NCBI RefSeq assembly: GCF_014898055.3
Contig: NW_023603184.1
Span: forward strand, 111,032,615-111,096,614
Source: Talpa occidentalis
Lineage: Eukaryota; Chordata; Mammalia; Eulipotyphla; Talpidae
Direction of reading: 5' to 3'
DNA: 64,000 nucleotides
This document shows positions 34,746-46,570 of the stretch, piece by piece; the stretch's first letter is position 1, and every line of letters starts with the position of its first letter. A program made the position numbers and the translations under genes. The notes beneath the pieces were generated by a model. It made no database searches. It worked only from the letters and a program-made list of their open reading frames with translations, and was not told the origin of the DNA.

Positions 34746-36420
34746 AATGGAAAGAACGGCATAATGGTCAGCTCTAGATCTTAACTGAGGAAGTTAAGTT
34801 ACAATATTATGTTACAGCAAAGATGATTTACAGTAGGTCTGAGGAAAAAGTTGGCAGAGTCCTGAAATTGTTTCCTTGAAAATTAAATGATTGTAAATAA
34901 AATGAGGATACTTTTCTCTTCCAAGGGTTCAAAGACCTGGCCCCTTACCCAAACCTCAAACATCACTCTTGTCTTCAGACAGGCTCTAAATTTCCTGTGA
35001 AAGGAGAAGTCTTGGGAGGTGAGGCTCTAAAAGAACTGGCAGGTGGAAAATAAGTTGGCATCTTTGATGATGCATATAAACTGTTTTTGAAAAACTACTC
35101 ACATTTCACTGACATGTTTTCATATTGGTATATTAAGTCACATTTCATATACGAAGAGCCTCAGAGTGCACATTTGATATGATTACTTGTCCTGTAGGTG
35201 ATATATTTATTGTTTCATTTCGCTAAACTATAGGCCCATATTTTCCTTTTATTTTTTGGTTCTTTTCCCACACCATTCATGGAGATGGTTTTTGCAGAAA
35301 ATTGAATTTCCTCCTTTAGGTATAAAAAAATATTGTAACTAAAGCATCTATAAGACCATAATTGCCAGGTTTGTGCAGTCCTCAAGGAACTCTCTGTCAC
35401 TCAGCACATCAACAACTCAGTGGGTACTGTGTCGTGTTAAAAATATCACTTATGGTGAAAGATTAGGTGAGGAACTTTGTGGTGATTTACATCTGCTCTG
35501 CATTTTGTTTTAGAGCTTGTTTTTCCTCAAAAGAATGTGGTCAATCCAACAACAGGATGGGATTTTCACCAAAAGATTTAAGAAGAACCAAGCAGAAAAA
35601 CATAAAACTATAACACTCAGTTCACAGTAAGACATTTTATGTTTATAAATGGGTATAACTAACATAACTGTTATATCCCTAAGGCTACCATATGTGGTTG
35701 AAATAAACTATCAGGAGAAAATGCAGAGAAAATGATGGTTGCCTACAATCAACACAGTGGAAGAAACTCCCCACACTCCAAGCCAGGGAGAGAACAAAGG
35801 AAATGAAAAAAAATGCAGCAAAAACAGGTTGGAAGGATGCTAAGATGAACTTAATGTTAGTGGGGAAACAAGAAGATATTTCCACGAGAGGAGGAGGTGT
35901 CTACTCTTCTCCCCAGGACTAAAGGCACAGGAAATGATGTGAGTGGAGAGAAGCTTTTCTGACCTGTGAATTTGAGCAAAGAAATCTGGACGTTTCCTCC
36001 TCTGGAGCCCTTTAAGCTCTCTCTGGCACCACATGTGGTCTATTACAGGGGTGGCTCAGCCATGTAGGGAGACCTGCAGAGAACTACTGCTCCTGTGACT
36101 GGGTTCTCAATTCTTATTAATTGTAGGGTCAAAAGTTAGCAAGCCCCATCACATTCCCCAACCAACTTTGTTAGTAATATCCATCAATTTGTCTGTTATA
36201 ACTTATCTGCCAGTTGGTTCCTAATTGGGACTAGTAAGAGAAGGGTTGGTTTATTGTTCTCCTTCAAGATATACTAAGAGTCTGATTTCATCCCATTGAC
36301 CTGGGGGACAACCATATGTCCCTGCAGTCCAGTTCCCCTATACTAAGGATGGAAATGAGACTTCTGTGCAGTGACTCTTAGCAATATATCACTCTGATTC
36401 CAGGAATCAGAGCATTGTCT

Positions 36421-36696
36421 TTTTTTTTTTTTTAAAGATTTATTTATTTATGGATACAAGAAGTGGATTACAGGCCAGAGGTGAGGGAGGGTAACAGGAT
36501 TCACCAGAGACAGAGTGGGGAGCAGAACAGGCAGATTGACTGAAATACACTGCTGAGGGGAACAGCGGGTGAGACAGGAGAGGTCTGCTGTGCCATGTGG
36601 GTCACCTCCCTGGCCGGGGATCGAACTTGTGCTGCAGTAGCTACGGATTGCTTCATAGTGCTGATGCTTAACCCCTTGAGTCACCAGGGAGGCCCC
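36421..36696 (-). mobile_element. tRNA-derived SINE, older type
   Basis: Full antisense copy. Target-site duplication agcattgtct / agcactgtct at 36411-36420 and 36700-36709. Confidence 0.5.
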
Positions 36697-37341
36697 CACA
36701 GCACTGTCTAATTAATAATTTTGTTCATTTTTTTTTAATAAATAGGGTCACAAAAAAAAAAAAGTCACAGATGATAAACATGAAATACTATTTGCCAGGA
36801 CTTTAATTCACACCATTTTTATTTCTCTCACGTATGCCATGACTCCCTGCCAATTTTCCTCTCATATTACCTGTTCTTTGCTTATCTATTATCAAAAATG
36901 CCCTGGAGAATGAGGACTATTATAAATATAAGATGGAACAGATGGTGTGCTGAATAACCCTTTATCCCCTCAGAAAATCCAAAATGGAAGGTGCTTTTGA
37001 CATACTGTATGTTTTTATAAGGCCCAAATTGTGTTACACCTCTTTATATTATGAGGACTATTCAGGAATCTGATCTGTACTATGACTAACACTATAAAAT
37101 AGTACAAGATTCTCAGGCAGATCCATGAGAACCACTGAGCTTCTCTGTAAACTTGCTTGTAATTCAACATGCATCTTACCACTTTCTGTCACCAAGACAC
37201 ACCTGCCTACTTTATCTGCAACTCACACTGACAACAGCTATGAATTCCAAGGATGTTCACATGGGCCTCTAAATCAAGACTAGATCAGGACATAAATACA
37301 TTCCATCCTGATATGGAATGGTTACAAAATATCAATCCCTT

Positions 37342-37653
37342 AGGCCTCTGTGGTGGCACAGGGGTTAAAGACAGCGCTATCAAGCTATCACCAGTCACTG
37401 CAGCATGAGTTGGATCCCCAGCCAGGGAGTTGACCCAGATGGTGCAGCAGACCTCTCCTGTCTCACCTACTGCTCCCTCAGTAGTGTATTTCAGTCAGTC
37501 TGCCTGTTCTGCTCCCTATTCTGTCTCTGCTGAGTCCTCTCACCACCACCTCCCACAAGTCCCCCACACCTCTGGCCTACACCCCAGCTTTTGTATGCAT
37601 TAAAAAAACCTTAAAGCAAACAAACAAACAAACAAATAAATAAATAAATAAAT
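37342..37653 (+). mobile_element. tRNA-derived SINE with long (AAAC)n/(AAAT)n tail
   Basis: Head TAGGCCTCTGTGGTGGCACA, older-type body. Tail begins TGCATTAAAAAAACC and continues as AAAC and AAAT repeats. No firm target-site duplication. Confidence 0.5.
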
Positions 37654-37869
37654 AGAATCAAAGACTCTAAAATACCTTATTCATGTTATATATTCCCTAG
37701 AAACCCATAAAATGTCACATTGACTTGAAAATTCTCTAGACTGCCATTTTGTTTCAAGATGGCATTTTGAACTACAAATTTAACTTATTTTGTATATTTA
37801 ATGCTCTTTGGTATATGCATATTAGGAAACCTTTTCAGACAAACATGAAATACAAAATAGCTAAGCTTA

Positions 37870-38145
37870 GGCCTCCCTGGTGGTGCAAGGGATTAAGCAT
37901 CGCACTATGAAGCAATCCCCAGCCTCTGCAGCAGGAGTTCAATCCCTGGCCGGCCAAGGAGAAAACACATGGTGCAGCAGACCTCTCCTGTCTCCCCCGC
38001 TGCTCCCCTCAGCAGTGTATTTCAGTCATTTGCCTGTTCTGTTCCCCACTCTGTCTCTGGTGAATCATCTCACCCCCCACATCTCTGGCCTATACCCTAG
38101 CTCTTGTGTGCATAAATAAATAAATCTTAAAATAAATAAATAAAT
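37870..38145 (+). mobile_element. tRNA-derived SINE, older type
   Basis: Target-site duplication aaaatagctaagctta / aaaatggctaagctta at 37854-37869 and 38146-38161. Confidence 0.5.
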
Positions 38146-38635
38146 AAAATGGCTAAGCTTAAACAAAACCTTATTTCTACCAATTAAAGGTTCTTCAGTG
38201 TAATGTTTTGAAAATGTTCAGAAGCCTCAATTTTTAAAATATAAGTTATTGCCAAAGTTGGCATTGCCTTATTTGCTCAGTCCTAAGAAGGACAATATAG
38301 GAGTTATGTCCTTAACTGGTAAGAAAACAAACAAAAACTGTTTAGGTGAACTATGCCAAAAGTTCTGGAGCTCACTTATTCCTGCTTGGCTTTGTTTGAC
38401 GGCAAAAACATAAAGTGACTACAGAAATTTATGAAAATAGAGTGTTTATCTTTTTTATTAGGCCAATTGAAGCACTTAAAATATATTCTAAAGTTCAAAA
38501 TGGTCTTTACAAAAGAAGGCTGTCAGAAGAAAATCCAATGTTGTTAGTAATAAAATCAAAATGCTTTAACTAGAAGTCTTGTAGCTACTACCCCACCAAA
38601 CGCTTTCCACCTTACTGCTCAGTCAAAACCGTCAC

Positions 38636-38921
38636 TTTTTTTTTTAATTTTTTTAAAAAGATTTATTTATTTATACAAGCACTGGGTACAGTCAGAAGCG
38701 CGGGAGGGTGAGAGAATTCACCAGAGCCAGAGCGGGGAGCAGAGCAGGCAGAAGGACCCAAGTACACTGCTGAGGGGAGCAGCGGGCGGCAGGAGAGGTC
38801 TTCATGCCATGTGGGACCCTCCTCAGGGTGGCCGGGGAGCAGCCAGGGATCGAACAAGCACTGCAGAGGCTGCGGGCAGCTTCTCAACCCAGCGCTCAAC
38901 CGCTGCGCCACGGGGGAGGCC
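38636..38921 (-). mobile_element. Younger-type SINE
   Basis: Full antisense copy. Target-site duplication caaaaccgtca / caaaaccatca at 38624-38634 and 38922-38932. Confidence 0.5.
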
Positions 38922-38970
38922 CAAAACCATCATTTTTTATTGGAATAAAATTATAATCAAATAACTTCAG

Positions 38971-39270
38971 GGCCTCCCCGGTGGCACAAGGGGTTAAATC
39001 TCAGCATTATGAAGCTATCCTCAGCCACTGCAGGGACAGTTTGATCCCCCGCCAGGGAGCTGACCCAGATGGCTCAGAAGACCGCTCCTGTCTCGCCTGC
39101 TGCTCCCCTCAGCAGTGTATTTCAGTAGATCCACCTGCTCTGCTCCCCACCCTGTCTCTGGTGAATCCTCTCATTCCCCTAGCACCTCTTGTCTACACCC
39201 CAGCTCTTGTATGCATAGTAAATAAATCTTTAATAAATAAATAAAAAAACAAACAAATAAATAAATAAAT
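38971..39270 (+). mobile_element. tRNA-derived SINE beside the inverted duplication
   Basis: Head GGCCTCCCCGGTGGCACAAG, older-type body, long AAAT/AAAC tail. Target-site duplication aaataacttcag at 38959-38970 and 39271-39282. One arm of a 191-bp inverted duplication begins at its right edge. Confidence 0.5.
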
Positions 39271-39280
39271 AAATAACTTC

Positions 39281-39471
39281 AGCATGAGGTTTTTCTATTG
39301 GCTACTAATCTTGAAGGTGAGCACATGGACAATTTTAGCAACAAGAACAGTTGGCCTTAATTAACAAAAATGTTTGGTCATTATCTTCTCCTTTGGGGCA
39401 CGCAGGTGCAGGGAGTAGTTGAATTAAATGGAAACCACTGTTTGAGATGGTAAGAGTGGATGTGATGGGGC
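39281..39471 (+). repeat. Inverted duplication, arm 1
   Basis: 191 bp (AGCATGAGGTTTTTCTATTG ... GATGTGATGGGGC). Its reverse complement recurs at 40559-40749 with 5 differences and no gap, about 97.4% identity. Confidence 0.5.
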
Positions 39472-39638
39472 ATAAACGCAAATGATTTTTTCCTACCAGG
39501 CTGCAGTCCAGCTATGACATGTGATGTGAGCACCAGCCCAGGACTCCAGGAAAGGCAGAGAATTGAGCTCTGCCCACCTTGTGTCTTCAACACGGTCTCT
39601 TACTTAGCAGATGTTCCATAATACAGCACGTGAGAGTG

Positions 39639-39656
39639 AGTGAGTGAGTGAGTGAA
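39639..39656. repeat. (GTGA)n microsatellite
   Basis: Four to five GTGA units after GCACGTGAGA. Confidence 0.5.
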
Positions 39657-39786
39657 AAAGTAATGAATACATGCCATTTGGTCTAGTATAGCAACCTGCT
39701 ATTTGGTAAGAATATTTTGATATAAAAATCATGTTTTTATATATTTTTGTTATTTTTTTCATATATGTTTTTATTTTTACAAATAT

Positions 39787-39871
39787 GTGGGTACGCTCCC
39801 TGGCCCGGGTTGGAACCCAGGCTCTAGAGGTGATGACACTGAGACTTAACTCCTAGGCCACCAGAGAGGCC
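39787..39871 (-). mobile_element. SINE head fragment (tRNA part only)
   Basis: Antisense head only: GCTCCCTGGCCCGGGTTGGA through CCACCAGAGAGGCC. The body and tail are missing. It lies in the spacer between the arms of the inverted duplication. Confidence 0.5.
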
Positions 39872-40082
39872 TCATGTCTTTCTTCCCTTGACCCCCACTA
39901 GTGTTAGATTTAACCTCATTAGGAAATATGTTGTGAAAATATAATAAAAACATGTATGTATAATATACTGAAAATATAACAATAATTGTCTTAAAGTGAG
40001 ATTCTGAAAGGCAGAAATTTTATGATATATATTTTTATATTTCTTTTTTATAGTAGGTTCTCATTAATAGTTGATAGCTAAA

Positions 40083-40358
40083 CTTTTTTAAAGATTTATT
40101 TATTTATGCATACAAGAGCTGGGATACAAGCCAGAGCTATGGGAGTGGGGGTGAAAGGATTCACCAGAGACAGAGTGGGGAACGGAACAGGCAGATTGAC
40201 TGAAATGCACTGCTGATGGGAGCAGCGGGCGAGAGAGGAGAGGTCTGGTGTGCCATGTGGGTAGCTCCCTGGCTGATCTCGTGCTACAGTGGCTGGCAAT
40301 AGCTTTAGCTTCGTAGTGCTGAGATGAGACTTAACCCTTTGTGCCACTAGGGAGGCCC
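40083..40358 (-). mobile_element. tRNA-derived SINE, older type
   Basis: Full antisense copy with a small deletion in the B-box side. Target-site duplication gatagctaaa at 40073-40082 and 40359-40368. Confidence 0.5.
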
Positions 40359-40558
40359 GATAGCTAAAATTTTTATTAAAAGAACTTATTAAATAGATTT
40401 CTAGAAAGGTGAGCTGTGGCCATGATAACTCAGAAACATTAGATTACAGAAATCAGGTCTGAATGAGGGACATAGACTTGAGGGATATAGCAACATATAA
40501 TTAATATAATAATTAATTATTACATAATTATGTGCCCCATCACATTACATAATTATGT

Positions 40559-40749
40559 GCCCCATCACATCCACTCTTACCATCTCAAATAGTGGTTTCC
40601 ATTTAATTCAACTACTCCCTGCACCTGCGTGCCCCAAAGGAGAAGATAATAACCAAACATGTTTGTTAATTAAGGCCAACTGTTCTTGTTGCTAAAATTG
40701 TCCATGTGCTCACCTTTAAGATTAGTTGCCAATAGAAAAACCTCATGCT
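40559..40749 (-). repeat. Inverted duplication, arm 2
   Basis: Reverse complement of 39281-39471. The outer junction carries a perfect 25-bp tandem repeat (40521-40545 and 40546-40570, TACATAATTATGTGCCCCAT...) and the inner end repeats AAAAACCTCATG. The 1087-bp spacer holds a SINE and a SINE-head fragment. Confidence 0.5.
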
Positions 40750-41199
40750 CAAAAAACCTCATGTCATCATTATATAATAAATTGTAATATAAATAGAACA
40801 TCAACCTGATTCTATTCTTAAATATTATTTCATTTTTCACCTGCCTTGAAGCAAGACTGTAGTAATACATGCAAACTCTTAAAATAGCACCTAGCACATA
40901 GGAAGGTTATCTGCTCTGTTCAGACATAACCTGGATATTTTCCTCACTTTCTCCATCCTAAATTCATTATTTTCTCATCAAAGGAAAGAGTAATTCATAA
41001 TTACTCATACTCTTCTGTGTGAGAGCTCGTTTTCTCTATGAGAAACCCAGGGAACTAATGTCAGATAACCCCCCCACCTAATAATAGTTCCATTGTTGTT
41101 CAATAAGGTGATTTCTGGCTTTGGAGAAGTCAGCTTACCTACTGCTACCTTCATGACCAAGGGGACCACCTTCATAGTTTCTACAAAAAGTGGAGGTGG

Positions 41200-41657
41200 T
41201 GCACCCCTGTGTTTATAGCAGCACTATTTACAATAGCTCAGCTTTGGAAACAACTCAAATGCCCCAAAATAGATGACTGGATCAAGAAGATGTGGTACAT
41301 ATACACCATGGAATATTACTCAGCATTCAAAAAAGATAAACACATGCAATTTGCAGCAACATGGATGGCGCTAGAAGGGATCATGCTCAGCGAAATAAGC
41401 CAGAAAGAAAAAGAAAAATACCGGATGGTCTCACTCATAGCAGGAATCTAGAAAACTTAAATAAGGGACCAGGAAAATGAATAACTATAAGAATGTGAAA
41501 ATCAAAATCAACAAAAAACTATGAACCAGAGACACTCTATGGGGGGTAGGGGGTGGGAGGGGAGGGATTGGGGTCAAAATAAGGGGGTTGCAATTGTAGG
41601 GGGAATATAAAAATAAAATTTATAAAAAAAAGAAAAATAAAAAAAAAGAAAGAAAAA
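41200..41657 (+). mobile_element. Young 5'-truncated L1 with intact ORF2 C-terminus
   Basis: Reads open through the last ORF2 codons (CPKIDDWIKKMWYIYTMEYY ... EISQKEKEKYRMVSLIAGI stop), then a G-rich 3' UTR and A-rich tail. Perfect 15-bp target-site duplication aaaaagtggaggtgg at 41185-41199 and 41658-41672. It is a fragment and cannot move on its own. Confidence 0.5.
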
Positions 41658-41924
41658 AAAAAGTGGAGGTGGATTCACACAGCACATTAGAAATTCTCAC
41701 TTGAAGACTTTCCTGTTCACTTCCACGGAACTGAAAGTGTAGGCGGACCTTGAGCTGGAGCTCAAACTGTATCCAACTGCTCTTCTCACTTTGGGATTGC
41801 CAAAAAGCCAGGATCTCTTAGCCCTTGCTCTGGACCTTTCAATCACAGTTAGGTGCTGTTGAAGAGAATTTTTAATTTATTTAAAAACAAAAAACAGGGA
41901 TAAAGTGATTTGTCTTTATGAAAA

Positions 41925-42012
41925 CAAGCTTTTCATTCAACAAATATTTATGATCTCTGCACTGTTCTAGGCCTTGAGTTTACAGAGATTCAGATCAGAC
42001 ACGACGCCTGCT
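41925..42012 (-). repeat. L2 fragment
   Basis: Antisense L2 3' end: CATTCAACAAATATTTATGA, GCACTGTTCTAGGCCTTGAG. Confidence 0.5.
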
Positions 42013-42044
42013 TTGTGACCCTTGAATCCTGTGAATTAACGCCT

Positions 42045-42461
42045 GTAAAGGCAGGACTGGACCAGTGCAGGTTTTCTGATATCCAGCAGACCGGGTAAAA
42101 GAGGAGTCAGAGTCCTCAGTGGTTTTGCAGGTTTTTTATTGGGGTTCACCAGGCATATGGCAGGCAGGGGCGCTGGGGGGCCAGGAGGCTGGCAGGCCTC
42201 CCAGTCCCCAGCAGATCCTCACTATCTGGGCTCTCCAGCCTTCTCAGCTTCTCTTTGGCTTCTTGGCTTCTGTTGGCGTCCCCGTGACGCCGCCCTTAAA
42301 AGCCCAGTCTCAGCCCAGGTGAATCCCATCTACCTCTGCCCACACCCTATTCCAGGTGCCCGCCATCAGGCATGTATTCAGGACCGCAGGGATCCATCAT
42401 CTATCCTGATGGCGGGAGGACAGAAAAACCTGACATTTTTCCTTACCCTACAACGCCACAA
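42045..42461 (-). mobile_element. Possible solo LTR
   Basis: A CpG-containing block of about 417 bp that stands out from its AT-rich flanks. On the minus strand it could start TGTGGCG and end TTTACA, with a TATA-like TTTTAAG at about 42296 and AATAAA at about 42134, an order that fits U3-R-U5. It contains a 12-bp perfect inverted repeat (42359-42370 and 42405-42416). No target-site duplication was found and it does not match the LTR pair at 25-30 kb. Confidence 0.5.
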
Positions 42462-44284
42462 TTAGAAAGTGACGGGACACCTATCCTCTCCATTCTGACC
42501 CTTCCCTCTCTGTGCTGAATAGTGAATAAACCCTGAGCAGGGTCTAGAATGCCCACACAGTATACTTTTCCTCCTTCCTCCCTTCCATATTCTCTCCTTG
42601 ACGTCCTTGCTCATTGGCACTGTTTTTTACTTGTGTCTTACCAAACACCGCACTAATAACTTGCTCCTCATTCTACTTTTTTTCCTAGCCAGTTCTAAAC
42701 AGAACATTCTTTCTTAACTCTAGTATAAATAGCTGAGCTGATAAGCTTTGCCAAGGTAGGAACTAGGTGGCAGGGAATGAGCTGTGCTTGCTGCATTTTG
42801 CAGATAGTCATCTCTAACACTATTAATAGGTTACAGTGTCTGAAGTTCATAAATATGATTCACTCTCCTCCATCCTTTAAGAAAGGTAAAATACAGGAAT
42901 CTCTCAGTTATCAGGCAACATCAGAAGAAGCAGAACAGGTGTGCAATCTCTGGGTTTTACAGATGGTGAAGATTGATCTTTGAGTGCTCAGAATTATATA
43001 AACTTCTTTCATGTAACATGTCTTAAACTTTATTGTGCTTCAGGGTGCTAGGATACCTACAAGATTGTTTAAAATGCCAAAAAACATCCAAAAGTGTAAA
43101 AAAAAAGGCTCATCTAGACACAAGACTGAAAACAGTAGCACCCCCACACCACCTCCTAAACACACATACGGGCCCCCTGCTGCTGGCTGCTACTCACCCC
43201 ATACAGATGCACACGCTTTCACACACCCCACGGGAGCAGGCACAGGCACACGGGCACACACGGGCAAACCTTCAGACCACCTGCTCCCACAGCAGGTCTC
43301 TGCAGTACGTGAGCTGCTGAGAGCTGGGCTGTAGGGAAGCAGTCCCAGAATGCCCCTCTGCATGGGGGCTCAGCTGGGGAGGACAGGTGGTCTTTCCCTG
43401 TAAACATTATCACCTCTTCTACCTCTCTCGTGAGAGAGTGGATGAATTAAAACTTTTCATACAACCTTAAAAAGATTACTGCCTCTTTCTTTAAAACAAG
43501 TTTCTTCCTTGGAATGAATATTGTATTTAATCTATTCACTCAATCAGCTATTTTTTCCAAACAAAAACTCTCACATATAAATCACTGAGCCAACCTATTA
43601 GTGTAGAAGCATAAAGGAAACATTATTTTCCCAATAAAATAGGTTCAACTGTGCTAATAGTGGCAATTTTTCAGCTTAAGAGGGTAGAATGTTAGTGAAG
43701 TTGTTACAGAATAAATGTGAGTCATCAAATATGCAATTTCTGATAAGAATGAGCTTGATTCTTCTCGAGTGTCTCCTCTTGAAGATGTCCTGATTTTATT
43801 ACAATTTTTCATTTTCATTCATTAGGGGAATAAAATGACTCTCCTCTTGTTCCTTGGCTAGAAATTGCTTGATCCTGAAAGTCTTGCAGAAGACACAAGG
43901 AAGAAAGGAGTCAATTGCACACACCACAGTGGTGGAGGAAAAAGTCACTCAAGCATTGTTCACTACCTCCATCAGTGTGCACCTACCTGTCCAGGTACAG
44001 GGGGAAATTGGCCCAATCCTCTGGGTTTCTTCTGAAGCAGAATGAGCAATCAAATCAATAACTCTTACATCTGACTTTCCTTAGATTATTGCAGAGGGAG
44101 AGATTCTGCGATCTGATGTAATAAAATACCTTGCTGGCCAGTCTCAGAACAGGTCCTAATCTCATTTTCTGCAGCCATCCTGGGAAACAAACAATATCTA
44201 GTCTTTTGATAAGCCTCCTGGCTGACTCACCAAATTGTATGGTACAGAGATAAATTCACTCACCCTTTACGTTCTTCTGTGGCT

Positions 44285-44695
44285 AGATGGACAAACAATT
44301 AACATCAGGTAGATTCTAGGGGAAAAAAACCCAAATTTATTATTCATATGGAGAATTTACATGGCGATAAATTCTATAGTAAATGGGGGTAAACAAGGGG
44401 TTTGTGTCCTGTATTAAAGGACTTGGAGCACCAAGGAGAGAAGAGATGGTCCCACACAAAGAGGAGGAAATGACTTCATATGACAAAACCTTACTTCTGG
44501 ACGTTTGCCTTGCCTTAAGGTAGGTTTCCCCAGGAAAAGTTTGTTTCTGGAAATAACCCTAAATCTAGGTAATCTGCATTCTTTAAGTAATCGCAATAGT
44601 TTCTTCCAAGGTCCACAGGGCCTCAACTGACCTTAGTTCCATATACCAAAGTAACATGCATTAGAAAATACCTACTGTGGACAACTCCAGAAAAG
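44285..44695. repeat. Old interspersed repeat, copy A
   Basis: Resembles 49555-49960 in the same order: ATTAACATCAG, then TTTCTGG, then GGGCCTCAACTGACCTTAGT, then ACATGCATTAGAAAAT and TGTGGACA. Highly diverged. Family not recognised. Confidence 0.5.
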
Positions 44696-44835
44696 CCTGT
44701 CTGATCCTTTTTGCAAGGACCGATTCCACACAAGTCTCTGTGTCAAACCAAAATACATTAGATACAGCCTTGCCATCAAGTACACACTCTTGCAACAAAG
44801 ATAAGAAACAGTCTTTGGTTAATAAATAAACTGGA

Positions 44836-45098
44836 GGGCCTCCCTGGTGGCACAAAGGGTGAAGACGCAACCTATGAAGCTGTCGGCAGCTACTACAGCA
44901 GAGTTCGATCCCTGGCCAGGGAGCTACCGACATGGCACAGCAGACCACTTCTGGCTCGCCTGCTGCTCCCCTCAGCAGTGTATTTCAGTCAACCTGCCTG
45001 TTCTGTTCCCTGCTCTGTCTCTGGTGAATCCTCTCACCCCCATGCTTCTGGCCTGTACCCCAGTTCTTGTATGCATAAATAAATAAGTCTTTAAAAAA
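44836..45098 (+). mobile_element. tRNA-derived SINE, older type
   Basis: Target-site duplication aataaataaactgga / aataagtaaactgga immediately flanks the copy. Confidence 0.5.
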
Positions 45099-45475
45099 AT
45101 AAGTAAACTGGATAGTTAGTAGTTGTAGATTGTATAGGACATGGGAGTAAATTTGATCTGAATCCAAGATATATCTGGAACTTGCCTTCTTAAATAAATT
45201 CATTTCATAAGTTTTAAATATGTAAATAGTAAAATGAAAATAAAAAATTTTATCTTAACAACTGGCAGTAGAATTCTTAGAAAGGAAACTGTCTTTGTTT
45301 AGGAGATGTTTTCATAAATACCTTGGATGAATGCCAGAGCTGACATTCAGAAGCTACCAAGACAACAAACAGGAATATGGGTGGCAGAAAAAAACAGAAG
45401 AGATAAAAATGAGAGGAGAGCCAACCACATGGTGACAGATCAGGTGATAAATAAGAACAAGAGTGAAAGTAATGG

Positions 45476-45600
45476 CTAGCCACTTCACACCAGACTTTGT
45501 TCTAAGCGTTTTTCATGGTTTATCTCATTTAACCCTCACAACAACCCTATGATTAAAGTATTGTTCATGATATTACAGAAACTAGAATTCACTTTTGAGA
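45476..45600 (-). repeat. MIR
   Basis: Antisense MIR core: GTTTATCTCATTTAACCCTC, ACAACAACCCTATGATTAAA. Confidence 0.5.
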
Positions 45601-46044
45601 AATGGCCATGTCATTCTCAAATTCAAGAATTTCTAAGTTAATTTTCTGTGATGTAACTCCATGTACCTAAAAGTTCAGTCAAGCTTTCTAAATACAAACT
45701 TGTATTTCCTGTGAATTCTTGAATAATTTGCATGTTTGGAAATTAAAGAAAATTACTGGGTGATGTGTCAGGTGATGTGTTTGAAATGACACAAAACATG
45801 GGCAATTTTGTTAAGCGATGATGAGACAATCCCTTAACACAGAACTTGGCAGAATGCAAGACACTGGAGTCATAGATGATCATGAATCCTAGGGATTCAT
45901 GGGAATTTGTTTGGAAGATATTGGATTTTCCAGTTAGTGGAATGGTATTTGATTCTTTAGGGGGTAAAGTCATTACCAGTAACACCCAGAAGAGTTGATA
46001 AAGCTAATGGAGTCCCAAACAATTATCTATCCCACATCATAAAA

Positions 46045-46215
46045 ATTATTTTCTGGGAGCCAAGCTCTGTGCTAAGTGCTGAGACACATTGCTATTAAAC
46101 TCCCACGAAGACACTATAAGTTCATGTTAGTCCAATAGCAAAGAGCTGATAAATAGTAGACCTGGATTATAATCCAGGGGTCCCAGATCTCTGACCCAGT
46201 CCATTTAATATCACC
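46045..46215 (-). repeat. MIR
   Basis: Antisense, diverged MIR: AGCTCTGTGCTAAGTGCTGA, GACCTGGATTATAATCCAGG. Confidence 0.5.
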
Positions 46216-46290
46216 AACTCTAAAGGAAAGATTCTCTTTTTACCACCTACATCTGAAGGACGATGCTGCAGGCTAAATGGTGTTAAGGTT

Positions 46291-46570
46291 CTCTTTTTTT
46301 TTTTAAGATTTATTTATGCATACAAAAACTGGGGTGAAATGGGGTGTAGGCCAGAGGTGGGGAGGTTAAGAGGATTCACCAGAGATAGAGTGGGGAGCAG
46401 AGAAGGTGGATCTACTGAAATACACTGCTGAGGGGAGCAGCAGGTGAGAAAGAAGAGGTTTGCTGAGCCATGTGGATCAGCTCCCTGGCCAGGGATCCAA
46501 CTCATGCCACAGCGGCTGGCAATAGCTTGATCGCGCTGAGATTTTAACCCCTGCACCACAAGGGAGGCCC
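46291..46570 (-). mobile_element. tRNA-derived SINE, older type
   Basis: Antisense copy. It carries a small internal duplication near its tail side (ACTGGGGTGAAATGGGGTGT). No target-site duplication seen. Confidence 0.5.

Larger units (their letters stand above)
30891..41184. other. Intergenic between FRZB and NCKAP1, middle part
   Basis: Besides the listed SINEs, L1, MIR, L2 and inverted duplication, the remaining stretches (for example 32902-33860, 34746-36410, 36710-37340, 38162-38620) hold AT-rich DNA with no gene that I recognise. Confidence 0.5.

Noticed and set aside
39633..39656. GTGAGT repeats resembling splice donors
   Set aside because: Part of a GTGA microsatellite with no adjacent exon.
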